A stretch of DNA of 64,000 bases from Siphonodentalium dalli (GCA_032622095.1 CP136061.1:252907582-252971581); one strand, 5' to 3'. Positions 45,693-57,840 are shown, counted from the stretch's first letter. Program-made: numbers and translations. The notes: generated from the letters alone by a model not told the origin.

Positions 45693-48600
45693 AGCCGTAA
45701 TTTCGCTAAAATCCGGATTGAGAATCCAAAGCCGATTACGGGGGGCGGAGCTAATTTCGGATTCTAGGTCAGATTTTGAAATCCACGTGGTCTCCGAAAC
45801 TCTCCCCCAGCGTCAAACATGGCTCATGTATTTGACACAAGTATCATTTGTATCTTATATTTATAAAGTGCATGTTTGTTGTGAAAGTCATGCTGTTCTT
45901 CTATGTGTGTATACACGGCACATAATTTGCTGCCAATCCGACTTAATCGCATCTTTTTTTCAAGTTAAAGTGTGTTTATTGATGATGGCAAGCATATCTA
46001 AACATGACAGCTCTAGGCCTCCTGAATCAAATTCCGAAGATGTTGTGAAGAACACACGGAACTTGTCAGTTGAACGGGGACGTGACGACAGGGGTTGATT
46101 GGGTGTCTCGACCCCCACCCCGAACTTTGGTACAATTTGCTAAGCTGTGCAGTCATTCATACGTGAGGAAAATCAGGATTATTTTGACTAACTGTTTCAA
46201 ATAATGATACGTACAAGCCAACAAACGCAACAAACAAACTTGATTTTAAATAAATACATATACAAACTTATGACTAACTCGAGAGAGGGGGTGTCCAGTG
46301 ATCTGTATATATGTTCAACTTGTTTTGGTAGTCATGTTGCTTTGCCATTACTAATTATTTATTTTTTCATTGTAATAACATATGGAAGAGGGGGTACCCT
46401 TAAGTGAGTCAGTACTTGTCCCCCAATTCCTTTGTATGTATAAACAAATGTATGTGTTATATATCATGTGTTATCTAAATTTGACATATATTTGAAATAA
46501 ATATATCTAAACTAAACTTTGGTACATTCCAGCAGTCGGAAATTTCATGCATGACACAACATTAGTTGGACATTAATTTGACACCATATATAGGTTGGCA
46601 TTGTTCTCATTGTTTGATTTTTTTCAACCAGTAAAAGTTGGTAATTTTCCAATCTTAGTGTTTGTCAGATTGGATATTTCCAAGGAGAGCAAATTGAATT
46701 CTGCGAACCTGTGAGATTGATGTTTGGTTCTAGCCACGTCCCTAGAACATGTGTCTGTTGTCTATACAGAGACTATTGCGCAAAACGACTGCATTTAACG
46801 AAACAAAACATGTTAAAATTGCTATAACTTTAAGACTAGATGATAGTACATACGTGTATCTGATAATCCATCGATACCATATAATCCTACTATTTCTTGA
46901 ATAAGAAGAAACATTATAATAACGAACACAGCAGAAGACATATCCATGCAGGTTCATATGAATTCGGTCAATGGTGACGTATCCGCCGAATTCGAAATCG
47001 ACATGCGTTCGGGCGGTATTTTAAGGATGGAATTATGAAATGGACATATGAAAGTGACAATCAACAATGATTTGCCATCAACCGAAGTGCTCCCCCAGCG
47101 TTACTATCAATAGCGTTATTATTTGGCTAATTTCAGTAATATTCTCCCAGTTTACATTCAATAAAACAAATTTGTCTCCGCATTTAAAATTCTTTGATAT
47201 AGATCGTTTATATTCTGCAATAATTTGTACACAAGAGACGGATTCTTATGTTTTATTGTGTTTTTAAACTCTGAGGTGGCGGAATCTCGGTTTGTTTACA
47301 TTACGAACATTTGAGTCCGTAATCGGAATCCGAATCCAAATCGGATTACCACGAAATTAGGATTACGGTCTGTTCGTTTACTGATTCTGCAAATTTGTGG
47401 TCTGTTCTTTTGCCGAACCAAGTCGTACGGGGACCAATCTGTAATCTGGATCCAGAATCTGAAACGGATTTTAGCGAAATAACGCCTCTGAGGCGTTATT
47501 TCGCCAAAATCCAATTCGGATTCTGGATTCAGATTACAGATTTGTCCCCGTACGACTTGGTTCGGCAAAAGAACAGACCACAAATTTGCAGAATCAGTAA
47601 ACGAACAGACCGTAATCCTAATTTCGTGGTAATCCGATTGGGATTTGGATTCCGATTACGGACTCAAATGTTCATAATGTAAACAAACCGAGATTTCGCC
47701 ACCTCGGAGTTTAAAAACACAATAAAACATAAGAATCCGTCTCTTGTGTACAAATTATTGCAGAATATAAACGATCTATACCAAAGAATTTTAAATGCGG
47801 AGACAAATTTGTTTTATTGAATGTAAACTGGGAGAATATTACTGAAATTAGCCAAATAATAACGCTATTGATAGTAACGCTGGGGGAGCACTTCGGTTGA
47901 TGGCGAAGCAAAATTAAATCTTTGTTGATTGTCACTTTCATATGTCCATTTCATAATTCCATCCATAAATACCGCCCGAGCGCATGTCGATTTCGAATTC
48001 GGCGGATAGTCACCATTGACCGAATTCATATGAACCTGCATGGATTGTCTTCTGCTGTGTTCGTTATTATAATGTTTCTTCTTATTCAAGAAATAGTAGG
48101 ATTATATATATATATGATATCGATGGATTATCAGATACACGTATGTACTATCATCTAGTCTTATAGCAATTTCATGTTTCATCTTGAAAATATTTTGTTT
48201 CGTTAAATGCAGTCGTTTTGCACAATAGTCTATGTATAGACAACAGACATATGTTCTAGGGACGTGGTTAGATGTTTCCTCAAATTTCAGGCCAACTGCA
48301 CACAGCCCCCCCCCCCCCCATTGAACCAAACATCAATCTCACAGGTTCGCAGAATTCCATTTGCTCCCCTTGGAAATATCCAATCTGACAAACACCAAGA
48401 TTGGAAAATTACCAACTTTTACTGGTTGAAAAAAAAAATCAAACAATGAGAACAATGACAACCTATATATGGTGTCAAATTAATGTTCAACTAATGTTGT
48501 GTCATGCATGAAATTTCCGACTGCTGGAATGTACCAAAGTTTAGTTTAGATATATTTATTTCAAATATATGTCAAATTTAGATAACACATGATATATAAC

Positions 48601-49365
48601 ACATACATTTGTTTATACATACAAATAAATTGGGGGACAAGTGCTGACTCACTTAAGGGTAAGTATATATTATTACACTGAAAAAATAAATAATTAGTAA
48701 TGGCAAAGCAACATGACTACCAAAACAAGTTGAACATATATACAGATCACTGGACACCCCTCTCCCGAGTTAGTCATAAGTTTGTATATGTATTTATTTA
48801 AAATCGGGTTTGTTTGTTGCGTGTGCTGGCTTGTAAGTGTCATTATTTGGAACAGTTAGTAAAAATAATCCTGATTTTCCTCACGTATGAATGACTGCAC
48901 AGCTAAGCAAATTGTACCAAAGTTCGTGGTGGGGGTCGAGACACCCAAGCAACCCCTGTCGTCACGTCCCTGTTCAACTGACAAGTTTCCTGTGTTCTTC
49001 ACAACATCTTCGGAATTTGATTCAGGAGGCCTAGAGCTGTCATGTTTAGATATGCTTGCCCTCATCAATAAACGCACTTTAACTTGAAAAATAAGATACG
49101 ATTAAGTCGGATTGGCAGCAAATTATGTGCCGTGTATATACACATAGAAGAAAAGCATGACTTTCACAACAAACATGAACTTTATAAATATAAGATACAA
49201 ATGATACTTGTGTCAAATACAAGAGCCATGTTTGACGCTGGGAGAACATTAAACGTAGTTTCGGAGACCACGTGGATTTCAAAATCTGACCTAGAATCCG
49301 AAATTAGCTCCGCCCCCCGTAATCGGCTTTGGATTCTCAATCCGGATTTTAGCGAAATTACGGCT
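45693..49365. mobile_element. Giant palindromic transposon, 3,673 bp, arms about 1.8 kb, CTG target duplication
   Basis: The left half (from AGCCGTAATTTCGCTAAAAT) is the reverse complement of the right half (ending ATTTTAGCGAAATTACGGCT), with only scattered differences and small indels. The centre is GCCTCTGAGGC at about 47489. CTG occurs directly at 45690-45692 and 49366-49368, a candidate 3-bp target duplication, as in PIF/Harbinger elements. The central ~400 bp is itself built from degenerate copies of the terminal GCGAAATxACG-AATCCGGATT motif. No transposase was seen. Both arms carry the same LINE 3' tail (about 46290-46520 and 48540-48760). Confidence 0.85.
45985..46098 (+). other. Short shared reading frame in the palindrome arm
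   Basis: ASISKHDSSRPPESNSED.. is read on the plus strand here and on the minus strand at 48856-49077 in the other arm. Both frames stay open over about 36 codons with a few replacements. The family is unknown. It may be a captured exon or chance; the mirrored copy is not independent evidence. Confidence 0.25.
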
Positions 49366-49455
49366 CTGGGCGACTGTATTATTATGGTTACCGATAGAGT
49401 CACGATAGTACAACAAAGATTAGCACATGTGTTTACGTCACCGGTGTACTTGTGG

Positions 49456-50235
49456 GGGCATGTTTCTATTATGAAGGTTCGCTATCCCGAAGGTCCGCTA
49501 TTCCGAAGGTTCTCTATTCCGAAGGTTTTTGTTATTTTTAGGTTAATTCTATATTCTAAAGTATTGAGACTAATTTGAGAGGGTTCATTATCACAAAGAT
49601 TCTTTTTACGGAGTGTGCGCTCACATCCGAACTGATCCTGCGCGCATACCGATACAGATACAGGAGGAAATAACTTAACTTAGAACATTAAATGTGATTT
49701 TGTTTTGTTTTCGCGGGTTTTCTTGAGATTTAATGTCATTACGTGGGCCCATACTTTTGAATTCTTGGCATATAATATGAATGTTGTGGTATATTGTGGA
49801 CCCTCCCGCATTGGGACATGACACAGGTACAGTTGACTTAAGTGATGTTCTGTGTGGGCTCCAATTTGGAGTTCAATATTTTAAGGGCCAAATTTAGGAT
49901 TTTATGGGCCCATACCTTTGAACTCTGGGCATATAATATGAATATTGGGGGCATGTCTCTATTCCGAAGGTTCACTATCCAGAATGTCCACTATTCCGAA
50001 ATTTCTCTGAATGTTCGCTATTCCGAAGGTTCACCAATTAGAAGGTTCGTTATTCCGAAGGTTCTGTATTCCGAAGGTTTTTGTTATTTTAATTCTATAT
50101 TCTAAAGTATTGGGAGGGTTCATTATCACGAAGATTCTTTTTATGAAGGAAATAACTTAAAACATTAAATGTGATTTTGTTTTGTTTTCGCGGGTTTTCT
50201 TGAGTTTAATGTCATTACGTATGACTTTATTTCTC
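49456..50235. repeat. Repeats of CTATTCCGAAGGTT within a ~490-bp duplication
   Basis: The motif TATTCCGAAGGTT and close variants occurs about nine times in two clusters (49480-49530 and 49960-50080). After each cluster come TTTTTGTTATTTT, AATTCTATATTCTAAAGTATTG, GAGGGTTCATTATCAC and AACATTAAATGTGATTTTG. GGGCCCATAC(T/C)TTTGAA also occurs twice (49746, 49908). Confidence 0.8.
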
Positions 50236-50699
50236 ATTAAATATTCACGCCAAGCAGCCCACACAATTGCTATGTTTCCATGCGATTTAATGTCACTACG
50301 TGTGACCTAATATCTCAATAATCTGAGGCAAGAGTACGCCTGCTAAAGGCGAATTATAACAGTGGGGCTATAACGCTCAATGAATACTGGAACTATAACA
50401 AACTGCGCAGCAGAATATCGCTTATTAAACGAGTATGAGATGAGCCTAACTGCAATTGTGACTTTGTTTAAAGGCCCACTTAATTTTCGAGTCATTCATT
50501 TTTGTTATAGTATATACGGTTTTAATAACAATTTATGCCATAAAATTTGAATAAATTACTATAATTCATCACCATTTGAAACGCAGAATCCTTCTATCTC
50601 CTAGTTTGAAACATCTTTAAAATACCGCGACAAGTCGTGCGTCGTATATCTAGCAATTAGCAACTAACATGTCCTCTTCGGCTTTCCATAGATTTCAAC
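50236..50699. other. No gene recognised
   Basis: AT-rich sequence between two repeat regions; nothing supported. Confidence 0.4.
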
Positions 50700-51205
50700 G
50701 TAATTTGATACTTATGGGTATTTATGTCCGGGAAGTGTTTTGGACGGGTCAAATCGTGAGCCCGACCTGACCTTGACCTTTAAAACTGTCAATGCAAGGT
50801 CAATTTGGGTAAAACGGACAAATTTCGGCGAAATTTGATACCTATGGATACTTTTGTCCGGGGAGTGTTTTGAACGGGTCAAATCGTGACATCGGCGTGA
50901 CCTTGACCTTCAATGTGGTCAATCAAAGGTCAAATCGGGTAAAACGGATGGATTTCGACGAAATTTGATATCTATGGGTGCTTTTGTCGGGGGAGTGTTT
51001 TGGACGGGTCAAATCATGACTCCGACCTTACCTTGACCTTCAAAATTGTTAATTAAAGGTCAAGTGGGGTAAAACGGACGGATTTCGACGAAATTTGATA
51101 CCTAGTGGTACTTTTCTCCGGTGGGGGTGTTTTGGACGGGTCAAATCATGACCCTGACCTGACCTTGACTTTCGAAATAGTCAATTGAAGGTCAAATCGC
51201 GCCTT
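50700..51205. repeat. Four tandem units of about 130 bp
   Basis: AATTTGATAYYTATGG at about 50702, 50831, 50962 and 51092 starts each unit. Shared parts are GGGGAGTGTTTTGGACGGGT, CAAATCRTGA and CCTGACCTTGACCTT. Units differ by roughly one base in ten. Confidence 0.85.
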
Positions 51206-51412
51206 TCGCCGGAAATCAGATGGGAAACATCCCGGACGAAGTCGGGCCCATCAGCTTGTGTAATAAAGAAGACAGTTTGAAGAAAGTAATGTATAACACG
51301 AGAAACGGGAAAACTTGAAATATAGAAGTATGCAAATTTCCCAGATAAAATTTGAAAGCTAGTTTATAGAATAATTGTATTATAATTTATATTTATGGCT
51401 AATAATATGGCG

Positions 51413-51848
51413 TTACCATTTCTGACTATGGTTTTCTTGTATGCGTATGCTTGGTAGAGTCAACAAAATGCGTCTACGATTAAAACAATTGTGAAGATAT
51501 CTAGCCGTCTGACGTGGAAATGAATTTACGAGGTAGTTCGCCATAAAGTTAAGTGAGTGGATGCCATTGATATAAAACATTGTATTTTTGAAAAATGTTT
51601 GTCTTAGGTCTCTGTATGCGGGGCACGAAAACAACAGGTGAAGTTCAGTTTCCACTGCCGCTGACTCGCAAAAGACGCACAGCCGCTCGTCAATGTCTTC
51701 ATTTCTCCATCGACCAGTTTCGATGCGTAATGGCATAATTCCACATCTGAATTGAGCCATCATTGTATGTCCGAGCAGATATCTCCACCACCGGTTGTCG
51801 TGCCTCAATAAAATTGTGAATGGATGTGCACTACTATGAGCGCATTCA
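51413..51848 (-). pseudogene. LINE ORF2 C-terminal fragment
   Basis: The frame runs on the minus strand to a stop at 51413-51415 and remains open upstream of the TTG at 51808 to at least 51848. It reads LLGHTMMAQFRCGIMPLRIE, TGRWRNED, then RLCVFC...ETELHLLFSCPAY. MAQFRCGIxPLRIETGR followed by the CxxC...HxxxxC knuckle is characteristic of the C-terminal part of many marine-invertebrate LINE polyproteins. No RT core lies upstream in the window, so it is 5'-truncated. There is no polyadenylated gene context other than LINE tail. Confidence 0.8.
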
Positions 51849-52266
51849 ATGGAGTGTTCAGTGGCGCATATTTATTGGAAGTAGAGTTTGGGACCAGGAA
51901 TGTGTTTATCACGTTCTCAAAGTATCAGGTATCAGGTATACACGTCAGGTGGTCTCAGATGTACTGCCTGTAGATAATAGAAAGACTCCGATATGGAAAT
52001 TTGAACTGCTAGCTGACCTGGCATGCCCACATCTCGCGGTAGTAAATGTTATCGACAAACGTGGCTGAGGACACACTGTACTTTAAGGCTTGACATATGC
52101 AATTCCCGGCAGGCTGCTTTAACTTATTCTGGAGTACACTTCGAAAGCTGCTAGATCGATATTTGTGATACACTACAAACAAACATGGCATATAGATTGG
52201 TTTGAAAACATCTCACCACGTCCCCAAAGCGTCATAACTTCAGTGCTACAAGTGTCATTTGCCCAT
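51849..52266. other. No gene recognised
   Basis: Possible further LINE debris. The frames at 51820-52191 have no clear match. Confidence 0.35.
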
Positions 52267-52283
52267 GTATGTGAGGTGCAGTA

Positions 52284-52686
52284 CGATACGATTTATTTGC
52301 ATAAACACAAATAAAGGCAGTATGCTAACGATACAAATAGTAATAAAGCAATAAACAATTAATAAACAATTACATGTGAACATGGCATGTCTAGCTATAT
52401 GTATTTTATTGTGTGATGGTAAGCATAATATTCATTCAGAGCGCTTATCAAAGAAGCGCCGGACCACGTTGCTGATTTTGCTGCTTATTTCAGGGTTATC
52501 ATTTTTCATTACAAGATTAAATTTCTGATCGTTTGACATACTTGTAAAATAGCTGTGATATCTACCAACAATTTGGAAAAGTTCATTTCTGAGATCGCAA
52601 TAGTGTGGACATTCCATAATGAAATGATACTCATTTTCTATATCCGAACCTGTCCTGCATTTAAGACACAGTCTCTTCCCCTTGCA
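52284..52686 (-). mobile_element. 5'-truncated LINE with 17-bp target duplication
   Basis: The minus strand encodes GKRLCLKC...ENEYHFIMECPHYCDLRNELF and ends in KRSE at a TGA (52432-52434): the CxxC...HxxxxC knuckle of a LINE C-terminus. The copy ends in AATAAATCGTATCG on that strand. GTATGTGAGGTGCAGTA occurs at 52267-52283 and again at 52687-52703, directly flanking the 403-bp insert, which is the expected target duplication. Confidence 0.85.
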
Positions 52687-52830
52687 GTATGTGAGGTGCA
52701 GTATGTGAGGTGCAGTATGTGAGGTACAGTATGTGAGGTGCAGTATGTGAGGTGCAGTATGTGAGGTACAGTATGTGAGGTGCAGTATGTGAGGTGCAGT
52801 ATGTGAGGTGCAGTATATATGTGAGGTGGG
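52687..52830. repeat. 14-bp minisatellite TATGTGAGGTGCAG
   Basis: About ten units of TATGTGAGGTRCAG. The unit is the target-duplication sequence of the adjoining LINE. The tyrosine- and histidine-rich reading frames across it are artefacts. Confidence 0.9.
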
Positions 52831-52947
52831 GTTATTATCGTTATAATTATGCACTTGTACAATATCTGCATTTGTCGGAAATTGCGTCCCCAAAACAAAA
52901 CAAAAAAAGCTACAACACATAGTCCTAACTAGTAGTGATTTATTGTA

Positions 52948-54711
52948 TACTAGGGTGTTGCCCATCACAAAATGACGGGTATATAAATGTGTTTTGTTAT
53001 TTTCTAGTGTCCGCTTTCATGGGCACATGGAATGGCCATGCTTCTCTTTTTTTGTTACTTTATGCGCGTTGGAACTCTTCATTTCACTAAAACTGTATTT
53101 CTACACACACAGTCTACATATGCGCATGCACATATTGAACGAAACAAAATCAGTATATTATTTAAATACTACTATGCACCAACCGAAACATACTCAATTC
53201 AGGAGCCTTCAGTCGGGAGCTTGTTGCACATTTTGAACCTGTATTCCACATGCCGCCTAATTACCATACACCTGCACTGTGCGATCAATTTGTATGAACA
53301 CTTTTCAATAAAATTGTAATTTTACCCCCACCCCAACCAATGTATAAGCATGCACATATGGAACGCAACAATCAAAATATTGTACTTTATCTATACTGAA
53401 ACAGGCTCAATTCGGAAGAATTTATTTAGCGGGGAGGGGTCTACATGCAGCCCCTTTCTGCGCATCACGCACATTATATGATCTTAAACTGCGTGAGCTT
53501 CGCGCACACATATATAGGGAGCTTGCAGCACATTTTAAACGGACCCCCTTTGGAACCTGTATTCAGCATGCAGCCTAATGATCACACGCCCTGCACTGCG
53601 CGGCCCATTTGTATGAACACTTTATTTCAATAAAACTGTATTTTTGCCCCCACCATCATCTCCCCAACCCACGTATATGCATGCACATATGGAACGTAAC
53701 AATCAAGATATTTTACATTATCTATAGGGCCTACTATAACTGAAACAGGCTCTATTCGGAACCTTTATTTAGCGGAGGAGGGGTCTGCAGCCCCTTAGTG
53801 AGCTTCGCGCACATTATATGAATTTAAACTGCGCGCGCTTCGCGCACATTGTGATCTTTTAATCATTTATTCTTTTATCAGATTTGCACTCAACCGAAAG
53901 ATTAAAAGAACATTAATTAGCGTCGGCAGTATTGTTTACACTGTATGCCCTATTATTAGGCCTGTCCCAGGAATGTGATTTTTCTAACTCAGTTTGGCGA
54001 ATTTACTGAGTTCATGGTACCCACTGGCGAGAGGTCAGACTGTCCATTCGACATTTCCGTATATACCGGTACTCCTTCGATACTACATTCAATGCACAAC
54101 TTTCGTATCAAAGACAGCATTATTACTTATGTTTGAACCCAACTGGCAAATTAAAATACCATATTAGCACCCATGCCCAACGACGAACGTTCGAGTCTTT
54201 ACTCTGCACCCCACTACATCCAGCCATTCCCAACGACGGTAGAACGTTCGAGTCTTGACTACACCCCACTATACATGCACTTCCGCAACAAAATCAACAT
54301 TCGTTATCTAAATTCACAATGAACCTGAACTGACACATTAATTTAGCGCTTATTTCCAACAACGCTTTGGTTGAGCGCATGGAAGTTTCGCCTACAATAG
54401 CAAAGCAAGTGTTGTACTGCGTTCGACGTCAATGGCGTCATTTGGACAAACGTCATAAGAAATAGTGTCTATACTTGAGTGCAGATACTGCATTTGGGGA
54501 CCATGTTAGATCTCAGGTTTGCTTTGACCAATCGGCGTGAAATTTGGTGAGTCACCTTTTATGACACACTATAGGCCGTGGTACAAATTTGGGCCACATT
54601 GGACGCATGGTTAAAAAGTTATAAACGCGCCAAAAGCGTGACCGAGTTACACACAGACACACAGATACACACATACCCACACAGACGACGGGTTTTTATA
54701 TATATAGACTA
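52948..54711. repeat. 1.76-kb unit, copy 1 of a head-to-tail duplication
   Basis: Begins ACTAGGGTGTTGCCC with a small CCCRTCA...TGACGGG hairpin and ends in ...GACGGGTTTTTATATATATAG, where the next ACTAGGGGGTTGCCC starts at once. It holds three diverged internal subunits of roughly 320 bp marked by GCATGCACATATGGAACG and GGGAGCTTG..GCACATTTT. At 53384 it has the uninterrupted TTTATCTATACTGAAAC site that is filled in copy 2. No transposase or RT frame seen. Confidence 0.8.
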
Positions 54712-57260
54712 GGGGGTTGCCCGTCACAAAATGACGGGTATATAAATGTTCTTTGTTATTTTCTAGTGTCCGCTTTCATGGACACATGGAATGGTCATGG
54801 TTCTCTTTTTTTGCTACTGGATGCGCGTTGGAACACTTTATTTAACTAAAACTACACATATGCGCATGCACATATTGAACGAAACAAAATCAGTATATTA
54901 TTTAAATACTACTATGCACCAACTGAATCATACTCAATTCAGGAGCCTTCATTCGGGAGCTTGTTGCACATTTTGAACGGACCCACTTTGGAACCTGTAT
55001 TCCGCATGCCGCCTAATTATCACACGCCTGCACTGTGCGGTCCATTTGTATGAACACTTTTCAATAAAATTGTATTTTTTACCCCCACCCCCATATCCCA
55101 AACCCATGTATATGCATGCATATATATGGAACGCAACAATCAAAATAATGTACTTTATCTACACTCTTATAACTAATGTGTAGAAACGATTACACATCAA
55201 ATGTGTAAACCCGGTTAATACACATAGCAATGTGTAGTTTTACATACAAATACATTGACAAGTGCCGTTCTACACATAATGTGTATATTTTGTTACACAT
55301 AAGTGTGTAAGAACGTAGACATGCGCATTGCGGTGCCTTCAGTTTCATAGTCTGCTACGTGACGGCCATATTGTTTGAGTATATTTTTTGGAATACAATC
55401 TACAGCGATCGTAGACAAGGACGTAAGTTCAGAATTCCAATTTGTGGGTTTAGTATTAATAGTATATGAGGATTTATTTGTTAAAACTTTCATGGCGATT
55501 ACTGCCCTTAGACTCTTGTTATGATTGTTGTAAAAATACTAATATTATGGAATCACGCCTCGACTCTGGTTTGTTCATTCAAAGCAAAAACTCACAGTGC
55601 AGAACAAAATACTACATACCACTATGCGCCATGAAAGTTTTAACATATAAATCTTTAATACTATACCCACAGGTCGGACTACTGAACTTGCATTTCTTGT
55701 CTACAAACTGTGTGTGTAAGAACCTACACAAAATGTGTAAGGGATATGTGTTGATTTTATACACACAGTTGTGTATAAATGTGTAAATAATTACCCATTT
55801 ATGTGTAAAAATTGTTACACAATTTGTGTACGAATATGAAACTACACATATACTACACAAATATGTTTAAGATCAAAATTGAATAATGATTGTGTAGCAG
55901 GGCTACACATTTTGTGTAGAAAACCTACACATTAGTCATAAGAGTGTATACTGAAACAGGCTCAATTCCGGAGACTTTATTTAGCGGGGAGGGGTCTACA
56001 TCCCCTTTCTGCGCTTCGCGCACATTATATGATATTAAACTGCGTGAGCTTCGCGCACATATAGGGAGCTTGCAGCACATTTTAAACGGACCCCCTTTGG
56101 AACCTGTATTCAACATGCAGCCTAGTGATCACACGCCCTGCACTGCGCGGCCCATTTGTATTAACACTTTATTTCAATAAAACTGTATTTTTGCCCCCAC
56201 CATCATCTCCCCAAGCCACGTATATGCATGCACATATGGACCGCAACAATCAAGATTTTTTACTTTATCTATAGGGCCTACTAACTGAAACAGGCTCTAT
56301 TCGAGGGAGGGGTCTGCAGCCCCTTTGTGAGCTTTGCGCACATTATATGAATTTAAACTGCGTGCGCTTCGCGCACATTGTGATCTTTTAAACATTTATT
56401 ATTTTATCAGATATGCACTCAACCGAAATATTAAAAGAACATTAATTAGCTTCGTCAGTATTGTTTACACTGTATGCCTCATTATTAGGCCTGTCCAGCG
56501 ATGTATATATATATATCTCATTTACGTCCATGGCCTATACCGGGAATGTGATTTTTCTAACTGAGTTTGGCGAATTTACTGAATTCACGGTACCCACTGG
56601 CGGGAGGTCAGAGTCAGACTGTCCATTCGGCATCTTCCGTGTATACCGGTATTCCTTCGATACCACACTCAATGCACAACTTTCGTATCAAAGACTGAAT
56701 TCTTTACTTATGTTCAAAACCAACTGGCAAATTAAAATACAGTATTAGCACCCATTCCCAACGACGAACGTTCGAGTCTTGACTCTGCACCCCACTACAT
56801 CTACCCATTTCCAACGACGGTAGAACGTTCGAGTCTTGACTACACAACCTCTATACATGCACTTCCGCGACAAAATCAACATTCGTTATCTATATTCACA
56901 ATGAACCTGAACCATGTGAACTGACACATTAATTTAGCGCCTATTTCCAACAACGCTTTGGTAGAGCGCATGGAAGTTTCGCCTACAATAGCCAAGCAAG
57001 TGTGGGTTTGCGTGCGACGTCAATGACGTCATTTCGACAAACGTCATAAGAAATAGTGTCTATACTTGAGTGCAAATACTGCATTTGTGGACCCTGTTAT
57101 ATCTCAGGTTTGCTTTGACCAATCGGCGTGAAATTTGGTGAGTCATCTTCTAAGACACAGTATATGACATGGTACAAATTTGGACAACATTGCACGAATG
57201 GTTGAAAAGTTATAAGCGCGCCAAAAGCGTGACCGAGTTATACACACACACACACTCCCT
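54712..57260. repeat. 1.76-kb unit, copy 2, interrupted by a 785-bp element
   Basis: Aligns with copy 1 throughout (for example CGACGAACGTTCGAGTCTT, TTAGCGC, GCGTGAAATTTGGTGAGTCA and AAGCGTGACCGAGTTA), apart from the insertion at 55162-55946. It ends in a CA-rich stretch near 57255. Confidence 0.8.
55162..55946. mobile_element. TA-flanked MITE, 785 bp, with TACACA/TGTGTA clusters
   Basis: Terminal inverted repeats CACTCTTATAACTAATGTGTAG / CTACACATTAGTCATAAGAGTG are flanked by TA (55160-55161 and 55947-55948). Copy 1 of the host repeat reads TATCTATACTG at the equivalent place (53380-53390), one TA and no insert, which proves insertion with TA duplication. TGTGTA or TACACA occurs more than 20 times, concentrated in the outer 200 bases of each end. 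Tc1/mariner-type duplication is indicated, but the ends are unlike common families I know. Confidence 0.9.
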
Positions 57261-57269
57261 TATACCTGT

Positions 57270-57840
57270 TTTAGGCGCCAATCGAGGACCCATGACGGAA
57301 CACCACCACATGAGGACTCTAGTTTTACCAATAGATAGCGAGAAAAGAAATGACTGTTGATATTCTCTATGTGTCTATACTAACGTGTTTAAGGGTATAA
57401 ATTTGCTGCAATATTACATATTTAGAACGTGACTTTTGTCCAGCAAACGGGGACCTCGTGTGTAACAATTGAGGACTCGATTTACACACCTCTGATTCAT
57501 GAATGCACACTGTCAATTACGGACATAGACACAACAACGCCTTCCGAGGACCAACTGATGCAGGCTACCAAATGGAGACTACCCCGGAATTATAACATAT
57601 TCGACGAGCACTATGGAGCTCATTAGGGCAAGGGGTATTGTTTTACAAATGTATGGATTGTGTGTATTATTTTCGGTGTGAGTCCTGACGAAGAAGTATT
57701 TTTCTCTAAATTACTATACTGTACATCGCGTATTTTTCCCGTTTGTGTCATAAACGTGTACGTTTTTTTATGACTGGTACCAAACATATTTTGGTATAAG
57801 ATTTGATCAGTCGCCAGTCGCCACTGGTTGTCACTAATAT
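57270..57840 (+). repeat. Diverged duplicated segment, copy 1
   Basis: Aligns with about 60440-61190: ATGAGGA, GATAG, GAACGTGA, GGGACCT.GT, ACACAACAACGCCTTC, GGAGCTCATTAGGGCA, TAAATTACTATACT and TGGTATAAGATTTGA appear in the same order. The copies flank the 37-bp minisatellite. Confidence 0.75.
57447..57626 (+). CDS. Possible terminal exon (ends WRLPRNYN...GAH), copy 1
   Basis: An acceptor-like TTTTGTCCAG (ending 57442) precedes a frame that reads GTSCVTIEDS, DTTTPSEDQL, KWRLPRNYN and GAH, then TAG 57624-57626. The same frame and ending occur at 60571-60731. The two copies differ at many DNA positions, and an indel of about 21-24 bases between them leaves the frame intact. Retained frame plus a shared stop suggests selection on protein. 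I do not recognise a family and no upstream exon is identified. Confidence 0.4.
   Translation, partial: TGTSCVTIEDSIYTPLIHECTLSITDIDTTTPSEDQLMQATKWRLPRNYNIFDEHYGAH

Noticed and set aside
47296-47682. Nearly the same 95-residue protein on both strands
   Set aside because: Direct consequence of the palindrome centre, not two genes.
52432-52968. 178-codon ORF as a single gene
   Set aside because: It is a LINE C-terminus joined to a translated 14-bp minisatellite and flank.
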